NCBI GenBank assembly: GCA_964520985.1
Contig: CAZFPB010000001.1
Span: forward strand, 1,178,001-1,242,000
Reading direction: 5' to 3'
Length of the DNA: 64,000 bases
From: CAYSGL01 sp964520985
GTDB lineage: Bacteria; Pseudomonadota; Alphaproteobacteria; Micavibrionales; Micavibrionaceae
Every line of letters begins with the position of its first letter. The first letter of the stretch is position 1. Positions 59,049 through 64,000 of this stretch are shown in pieces. The notes under the pieces are model-generated. The model had not been told where the DNA came from. It searched no databases and saw only the letters and a list, made by a program, of their open reading frames with translations. The position numbers and the translations under genes are program-made.

Positions 59049-61496
59049 GTGCTGAAAAACAAGAGTAGCGCCGACGCACAGGCGCTTTTAACCAGCCATC
59101 CCCTTCATGACTGGATGGCGCAGCGCGGCTGGTCGTGGTTTCCGCATCAGATCGACACGGTGAGCGCAGCGCTCAGCGGAAACGATATCCTGCTCTGTGC
59201 GCCAACTGGCGCCGGGAAAATGCTGTCGGGGTTTCTTCCTGCGTTGCTCGATCTGCATGAGCGTGGAACGTATGATGGGCTTCACACGTTATATATATCG
59301 CCTCTAAAAGCGTTGACCGTGGATGTACACCGCAATCTGGGTCGTCCAATATCGGATTTAAACCTGCCCATCACCTTTGAAACGCGCACAGGCGATACAC
59401 CCGCATCGAAGCGCGTTCGCCAAAAAAATAAACCGCCTCACCTTCTGATGACGACGCCGGAGTCACTGGCGTTGCTGCTTTCTTATCCGGAAGCTGCGAC
59501 TTATTTCAGCACGCTAAAATTTATCATTGTCGATGAAGTGCATGCGTTGATGGATTCCAAGCGCGGAGTTTTGTTGTCCCTCGCCTTATCGAGGCTAACG
59601 ACGTTATCCTCCGCGCAAAGAATAGGCTTATCAGCCACCATCGCCGATCCCCCTCTGGCACGGGACTGGTTGTGTCGCACAGGCAGCATTATCGTGCAGG
59701 CGCCTGCGCGCATTGCACCCAACTTGCATATTCTGAAATCGCGCGAACGCATACCATGGGCCGGTCATATGGCGCTTTACGCCATGCCGGAAATTTATGC
59801 GCAGCTTCAGGCGCAGACAATGAGTATAGTGTTCGTCAATACCCGCGCGCAGGCGGAACTGATCTTTCAAGCCTTATGGCGGATTAACGATAAAAATTTA
59901 CGCATTGCGCTTCACCATGGATCGCTGGAGCGCGATCTGCGGCGCAAGGTCGAGGACAAAATGGCCAGGGGCGATCTTGACTGCGTCGTTGCCACCTCCT
60001 CGCTCGATCTGGGACTGGACTGGGCCGAGGTTGATCTGGTCGTCCAGATCGGCGCGCCAAAAGGCATCAGCCGGTTGCTGCAACGGATCGGCCGCTCCAA
60101 CCACCGGCTTAACGAGCCAAGCCGCGCCATACTGGTACCGACGAACCGCTTTGAATATCTGGAATGTCTCGCGGCGCAGGAGGCGATAGCCGATCACGAA
60201 CTCGATGGATTTATTCCGCGCGAAGGCAATCTGGATGTGCTGGCCCAGCATTGCTTCGGGCGGGCGTGCAGCAGCCCATTCGATGCTGATGCGTTTTACC
60301 AGGAAATCATCACGGCCTGGCCTTACCGTCATCTGCCTCGTCAGGATTACGATGACGTTTTGAAATTTGTCGAAGATGGGGGCTACGCGCTGCAGGTCTA
60401 TGATCAGTATAAACGTCTGCATCGCAATGAAGACGGGTTATATGCCCTGACCAGACCCGGTTTTTCCCGGCAGTACCGCATGAATATCGGCACCATTGTG
60501 GAATCGCCCATGCTCAAAGTCAAAATGGGGAAAAAATATCTGGGCTCCATTGAAGAATATTTTGTCAGCCATCTCAGTCCCGGCGATACGTTTTTATTCG
60601 CAGGCGGCATCGTGCAGTTTCAAGGTCTGCATGACATGGTCGTCATGGTGACGCGCGGTAGCGGCCAGAGTCCAAAAATTCCCAGCTATGACGGCGGAAA
60701 ACTGCCTCTCTCTACCCATCTGTCCCTTCGGGTACGTAGCCTGTTGCAGGATCAGGCGCACTGGAAGGATCTGCCCGACACCGTGCGCCAATGGCTGGAA
60801 TTGCAGGAAAAACGATCAATCCTGCCGAGCACCAACCATCTTCTGGTGGAAAGTTTTGCGCGGCGCGGGCGGCATTATATTGTCGCCTATCCATTTGCCG
60901 GCAGAACGGCGCACCAGACGCTGGGATTTTTGATCATGAAGCGCCTCAAGACGCGCGGCGCCCGGCCCATCGGTTTTGTGGCGACAGACTATGCGATCGC
61001 TTTCTGGTCCATGCAAAAGCCGGACGATATTGCCGGACTATTCTCCATCGATCTTCTGGGCGAAGAGCTGCATGAATGGCTGGCGGATACGCCGCTGTTA
61101 AAGCGCACCTTCCGCGAAAATGCCGTGATTGCCGGATTGATTGAACGCCGTCACCCGGGCCAGCAAAAAACCGGACGGCAGATGACTTTTAATTCCGATC
61201 TTATTTTCGATGTCTTGCAACAGTATGATCCCAATCATATTTTGTTGCGATCCGCGCGGCAGGATGCAATGGGCGGGCTGATCGATATCGAACGACTGAG
61301 CGCCATGCTCGCCGCCATGCAGGGAAATATTTTGGTCAAAGAACTGGCGAAAGTCTCGCCCCTCGCCGTGCCGCTTCTACTGGAAATTGCCCGCGAAACT
61401 GCGCCGCGCAAAGAAGTCGGCACTTATTATCTGGAAGAATTACAAGAAAAATTACTGGCGGAATCCGGCGTGAGCGGCCTGAAGGATCCGGCATGA
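59049..61496 (+). CDS. Ligase-associated DEXH-box helicase (Lhr-like) with a Walker A Thr-to-Met change
   Basis: 815 aa from GTG 59049 with GGAAG just upstream; an ATG at 59010 (overlapping the exonuclease start) is an alternative, and the frame is open far upstream. Helicase core: Q-like FPHQIDTVSAALSGN, Walker A CAPTGAGKMLSGF (the Thr after Lys is Met), DEVHALMD, SATIAD, and in domain 2 SSLDLGLDWAEVDLVVQIG and RLLQRIGRSNHR. Lhr-like C-terminal domain follows. It overlaps pdeM by 4 bases. The Met at the Mg-coordinating position is unusual and may weaken ATPase activity; all other motifs appear sound. Confidence 0.9.
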   Translation: MLKNKSSADAQALLTSHPLHDWMAQRGWSWFPHQIDTVSAALSGNDILLCAPTGAGKMLSGFLPALLDLHERGTYDGLHTLYISPLKALTVDVHRNLGRPISDLNLPITFETRTGDTPASKRVRQKNKPPHLLMTTPESLALLLSYPEAATYFSTLKFIIVDEVHALMDSKRGVLLSLALSRLTTLSSAQRIGLSATIADPPLARDWLCRTGSIIVQAPARIAPNLHILKSRERIPWAGHMALYAMPEIYAQLQAQTMSIVFVNTRAQAELIFQALWRINDKNLRIALHHGSLERDLRRKVEDKMARGDLDCVVATSSLDLGLDWAEVDLVVQIGAPKGISRLLQRIGRSNHRLNEPSRAILVPTNRFEYLECLAAQEAIADHELDGFIPREGNLDVLAQHCFGRACSSPFDADAFYQEIITAWPYRHLPRQDYDDVLKFVEDGGYALQVYDQYKRLHRNEDGLYALTRPGFSRQYRMNIGTIVESPMLKVKMGKKYLGSIEEYFVSHLSPGDTFLFAGGIVQFQGLHDMVVMVTRGSGQSPKIPSYDGGKLPLSTHLSLRVRSLLQDQAHWKDLPDTVRQWLELQEKRSILPSTNHLLVESFARRGRHYIVAYPFAGRTAHQTLGFLIMKRLKTRGARPIGFVATDYAIAFWSMQKPDDIAGLFSIDLLGEELHEWLADTPLLKRTFRENAVIAGLIERRHPGQQKTGRQMTFNSDLIFDVLQQYDPNHILLRSARQDAMGGLIDIERLSAMLAAMQGNILVKELAKVSPLAVPLLLEIARETAPRKEVGTYYLEELQEKLLAESGVSGLKDPA

Positions 61497-62146
61497 ACAT
61501 TCTTTTTTGCGGACAGGAATTATACCTGCAGCCCTCTGGCGCCGTTTTCTGGCCGCAGGAAAATCTGCTGATCGTTGCCGACCTGCATCTGGAAAAAGGA
61601 TCGTCTTTTGCCCGCCGCGGCTTTTTTCTGCCGCCGTATGATTCGCGCGCTACCTTGAACACCTTGAAAAATGCCTGCGTACAGACGCGGTGTAAACGCC
61701 TCCTGCTACTGGGGGATAGCTTTCATGACGCGGGAAGCTACGGCAGACTGTCCCCTGAAGACAGATCCGCTCTGGCAAGCCTGTCAGAATTGGACCCCAT
61801 CTGGATCAGCGGCAATCATGATTCCGGCTTTGCGCCGCCGGGCTTTATACCGATGGAAGAATACGCGGCGCGCGGACTAACCTTCCGGCATATAGCGGTG
61901 CCGGGCGCCACGAACGAGATCAGCGGGCATTATCATCCCAAGCTTGTTTTAAAAAAACCCCGGCTTTCCAGCCCCTGTTTTATGGAAGACGGCAACCGTT
62001 TGATATTGCCTGCTTTTGGCGCCTATACCGGGGGATTGTCCGTGAGCGATCCTGTCATACAAGCGTTATTTCAGCCCTCCGTACGCCTTTATGTTTTGGG
62101 AGCACAGGCTGTATTTGCAGTTAATCCCCCGGTAGGGAACGATTAG
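61493..62146 (+). CDS. pdeM: Ligase-associated damage-response endonuclease PdeM
   Basis: 217 aa metallophosphoesterase: ADLHLEKG (DxH), LLGDSFHD (GDxxHD-like), WISGNHDSG and ISGHYHPK supply the metal ligands, as in family TIGR04123. It is translationally coupled to the helicase gene (ATGA overlap). With the exonuclease and ligase on the opposite strand, the four genes make the complete ligase-associated set. Confidence 0.92.
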   Translation: MNILFCGQELYLQPSGAVFWPQENLLIVADLHLEKGSSFARRGFFLPPYDSRATLNTLKNACVQTRCKRLLLLGDSFHDAGSYGRLSPEDRSALASLSELDPIWISGNHDSGFAPPGFIPMEEYAARGLTFRHIAVPGATNEISGHYHPKLVLKKPRLSSPCFMEDGNRLILPAFGAYTGGLSVSDPVIQALFQPSVRLYVLGAQAVFAVNPPVGND

Positions 62147-62191
62147 CACGGTTCAGGAGTTAGCATTCGGTAATCAACAGGAGAGAAACCC

Positions 62192-62485
62192 ATGAGCCAT
62201 AGCAAAACACCCGATATTGATGTGAATAAATTTGCCGACAAATCAGAAATCAAGGCAGCCATTGAAGATGTAAAATCTTTTGCCGATCATTCTGCCAAAG
62301 CGTTGGCTGCAGCCAAAGTAGAAGGCACTGCAAAAATTAAAGAAGGCGCCCAGTACATCAAGGAAACAGCGAAAGACGATCTACAACTCGCTAAGTCCTA
62401 TGTGCGTGAGAACCCGAAAAAGACAGCGGCAATGGCTATTCTTGGCGGCTTCCTGCTCAAACGCCTTTTGACGTCGAAGAAATAA
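62192..62485 (+). CDS. Small DUF883/YqjD-like membrane-anchored protein
   Basis: 97 aa. An amphipathic helical first part rich in Lys and Ala (KSEIKAAIEDVKSFADHS), then SYVRENPKKTAAMAILGGFL, a C-terminal membrane helix typical of YqjD/ElaB-type DUF883 proteins that tether ribosomes to the inner membrane. AGGAGA lies before the ATG. A perfect hairpin follows, shared with the convergent TerB-like gene. Confidence 0.75.
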   Translation: MSHSKTPDIDVNKFADKSEIKAAIEDVKSFADHSAKALAAAKVEGTAKIKEGAQYIKETAKDDLQLAKSYVRENPKKTAAMAILGGFLLKRLLTSKK

Positions 62486-62506
62486 TATCTTCGCCATAAA
62501 AATTTG

Positions 62507-62538
62507 AATGCGCGCATAATGAAAATTATGCGCGCATT
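62507..62538. terminator. Perfect 14-bp hairpin between convergent genes
   Basis: Arms 62507-62520 and 62525-62538 are perfect complements (14 bp) closed by a GAAA tetraloop. The right arm overlaps the last codons and stop of the minus-strand gene. The U-run is weak on the plus strand (TTTG) but reads CAAATTTTT on the minus strand, so it is best seen as that gene's terminator with possible bidirectional action. Confidence 0.7.
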
Positions 62539-62987
62539 TGTATGGCGGGAGGAATTTTGTGCAGGCCGATCATACCGGCCTTGGCGTATTCCTGATAATA
62601 GGTTTCGATATGGGGGTGATTGCGGGTTAGACGCAAAACTTCGTCATCCGGCTTATCTTTAAAGCACGCAACTTTCTTTAAAATGGCCTGTTCCTGACGG
62701 TGCATATCGCCTTCGCACCAGGCAAGGGCGCGGGCTAGAATACAGAATTTTTCTTTATCTTGTGAGCGCGTGATTTTCTTGTAGAAAGCTTCCACATTCT
62801 GCGGGCGGGCGAAGTCACTTTTCAAAATGGCAATCTGTTCAAAAGAAAATGGCGCCACTTTCAGGTAAGAGCGCAACAATTCTTGTTCCTGCATCGATAA
62901 AATATTATCGACAAGTGCGAAAGCGAACACGGCACGCCACATGAAAAACTCGCTCTCGCCGACATTTCCGTGTGCTTTTGTGCCCAT
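62526..62987 (-). CDS. TerB-like helical protein
   Basis: 153 aa from ATG 62987 (MGTKAHGNVGESEFF). A seven-helix TerB-type profile (EFFMWRAVFAFALVDNILSM, then QEQELLRSYLK; ILARALAWCEGD), plus DNHPHI near the end. TerB-like domains occur in stress and tellurite resistance proteins and often bind metal through acidic residues. Its start is 17 bases from the preceding small membrane protein gene on the same strand. Family call is by eye. Confidence 0.55.
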   Translation of the reverse strand: MGTKAHGNVGESEFFMWRAVFAFALVDNILSMQEQELLRSYLKVAPFSFEQIAILKSDFARPQNVEAFYKKITRSQDKEKFCILARALAWCEGDMHRQEQAILKKVACFKDKPDDEVLRLTRNHPHIETYYQEYAKAGMIGLHKIPPAIQMRA

Positions 62988-63004
62988 CGTCTTTTGCCTG
63001 ATTA

Positions 63005-63184
63005 TTAAGGCTGGGAGCCGTCGGCAGGCGTAATCCCAGGTTCGGGACTGTCGACCGCTTCGGTGTTTTGCACAGTTGGCGCATTGTGCTGAAAGACAAA
63101 AACGCCAACAACAGCGGCGGCCGCCAGCAGACATACTAAAATTATACCGGGCGTGGCAATTTTCCGTTTTTCTTGAATGTTCAT
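63005..63184 (-). CDS. Small single-pass membrane protein, 59 aa
   Basis: ATG 63184 to TAA 63005. A basic N-terminus (MNIQEKRKIATP), one membrane helix (GIILVCLLAAAAVVGVFVF, about 13-31) and an acidic outward tail ending PADGSQP. It precedes the TerB-like gene by 17 bases and is likely its operon partner. No family recognised. The 151 bases between its start and the YciE-like gene hold the divergent control region. Confidence 0.6.
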   Translation of the reverse strand: MNIQEKRKIATPGIILVCLLAAAAVVGVFVFQHNAPTVQNTEAVDSPEPGITPADGSQP

Positions 63185-63335
63185 GCTGCTACCTGTTTAA
63201 AATGATTACCCCTACTAATCTGTCACAGGCATGAATGGTTCCGCAGAATTAAATTGCGTATGGGTGGCACACTGGAACTATTCACAGGATCAATCATTGG
63301 ATGGGCCTTGCTTCACACATTCTAAGGAGAGAATA

Positions 63336-63836
63336 ATGACGACCAAGACATTGGACAATCTGTTCTATGACACGTTGAAAGACATCTATTACGCGGAAAA
63401 GAAAATTGTGAAAGCATTGCCGAAAATGGCAAAAGGCGCACAATCCAAAGAATTGACAGCCGCTTTCCAAAAACATGAGAAAGAAACGGAAGTCCAGATT
63501 GAACGCCTTGAAAAAGTATTCGAAATTCTGGGCAAACGCGCTCAAGGCAAAACCTGTCCCGCCATTGACGGGATCCTCGAAGAAGGTCAGGAAATTCTGG
63601 AAGAATATAAAGACACAGATGCCCTCGATGCTGGCCTCATCGCCTCCGCACAAGCCGTCGAGCATTATGAAATAACTCGTTACGGCACGCTGAAACGCTG
63701 GGCGGAAGTTTTGGGCATGAAGGATGCCGCCAAACTGCTGGGCCAGACGCTCGATGAAGAATCCGCAACGGATGAATCGCTGACCGGTCTGGCTGATGCC
63801 AAAGCCAATGAAAAAGCACTGAAGAAAGCCGCTTAA
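63336..63836 (+). CDS. YciE/YciF-like ferritin-fold protein (DUF892)
   Basis: 166 aa from ATG 63336 (MTTKTLDNLFYDTLKDI) with AAGGAGAG ideally placed; upstream in-frame codons to 63231 are not family-like. Helical bundle with DIYYAEKKIVKALPKM and KHEKETEVQIERLEKVF, EHYEITRYGTL and LDEESATDESL, giving Glu/His residues of a diiron site. The family is linked to general or osmotic stress. A strong terminator follows. Confidence 0.9.
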   Translation: MTTKTLDNLFYDTLKDIYYAEKKIVKALPKMAKGAQSKELTAAFQKHEKETEVQIERLEKVFEILGKRAQGKTCPAIDGILEEGQEILEEYKDTDALDAGLIASAQAVEHYEITRYGTLKRWAEVLGMKDAAKLLGQTLDEESATDESLTGLADAKANEKALKKAA

Positions 63837-63860
63837 TCGTCTTTCTTTCCCTAAAAATTG

Positions 63861-63894
63861 GGTCGTCCTGTATAAGCGCAGGACGGCCTTTTTT
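63861..63894 (+). terminator. Intrinsic terminator after the YciE-like gene
   Basis: GGTCGTCCTG (63861-63870) pairs with CAGGACGGCC (63879-63888) with one G-T wobble, followed by six Ts. The remaining 106 bases of the window contain no recognisable gene. Confidence 0.85.
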
Positions 63895-64000
63895 GTGTTA
63901 AACCTTGCCTCACTGGGGGCGAATACCTCATACTGAAAATCGTTTTATTCTCAATCGATTGTGTGGTTCGCCGTTGGAAGTTATCAGCCTTGTCCTTGTC

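Noticed and set aside
63185..63335. General-stress (EcfG-type) promoter: GGAAC-like boxes on both strands
   Set aside because: GGAAC boxes occur (minus strand near 63242, plus strand near 63272), but no CGTT box follows at 16-17 bases, so the match is only half.

Overview
This 64 kb window is a stretch of bacterial chromosome, almost certainly from an alphaproteobacterium. The evidence is the bifunctional CysN/CysC, the succinate dehydrogenase assembly factor (DUF1674) beside rsmB, the SRP RNA - dnaX - ybaB order, the yfgM - bamB - der order, cvpA - purF beside radA, and a four-gene ligase-associated DNA repair set. Genus cannot be resolved from the sequence. Most genes are GC-rich (38 of 60 bases in a counted sample at 21001-21060). 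Two patches are clearly AT-rich: about 4.0-5.3 kb (19 of 60 in a sample at 4321-4380) and about 19.6-20.4 kb. There is no rRNA operon, CRISPR array, transposase, integrase or complete prophage.

Layout. 1-3.75 kb: sulfate activation (cysD end, an acetyltransferase, cysNC, cysQ). 3.8-5.6 kb: tRNA-Gln, then two AT-rich paralogous genes of unknown function and a SlyX-like gene. 5.6-16.3 kb: a TRIC-type channel, acyl-CoA dehydrogenase, transglycosylase, small proteins, Sua5, AnmK, TyrS and a very large AsmA-like protein. 16.4-19.6 kb: peroxiredoxin, alpha/beta hydrolase-fold protein, cysteine desulfurase and ferredoxin. 19.6-20.95 kb: an AT-rich DUF3800-like gene and an amber-interrupted leaderless ORF, leading into mnmA. 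22-27.3 kb: YfgM, BamB, Der and an MscS channel. 27.3-35.2 kb: a long minus-strand series (rpe, heparinase-like, MBL hydrolase, small ORF, radA, cvpA, purF, SDR). 35.3-39.2 kb: two small genes, two methyltransferases, chorismate mutase and an SDH assembly factor. 39.4-49.7 kb: TypA, a DEAD-box helicase with an 81-bp repeat tail, acetyltransferases, exonuclease III, YbaB, DnaX, an EgtD-like methyltransferase coupled to an HTH protein, and SRP RNA. 50-56.3 kb: tRNA-Thr, tRNA-Val and a Czc-type heavy-metal efflux operon. 56.4-62.1 kb: the ligase-associated DNA damage response set. 62.2-63.9 kb: small stress-type proteins (DUF883-like, TerB-like, YciE-like).

How it works together. Most of the window is housekeeping: translation and tRNA modification, ribosome and outer-membrane biogenesis, purine synthesis, replication and repair. 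The accessory parts most worth a second look are: the EgtD-like/HTH pair; the ligase-associated repair set, arranged divergently and with a Met in place of the Walker A Thr in its helicase; the tRNA-adjacent AT-rich paralog pair; the leaderless amber-interrupted ORF; and convergent gene pairs whose C-termini are encoded inside a shared bidirectional terminator.
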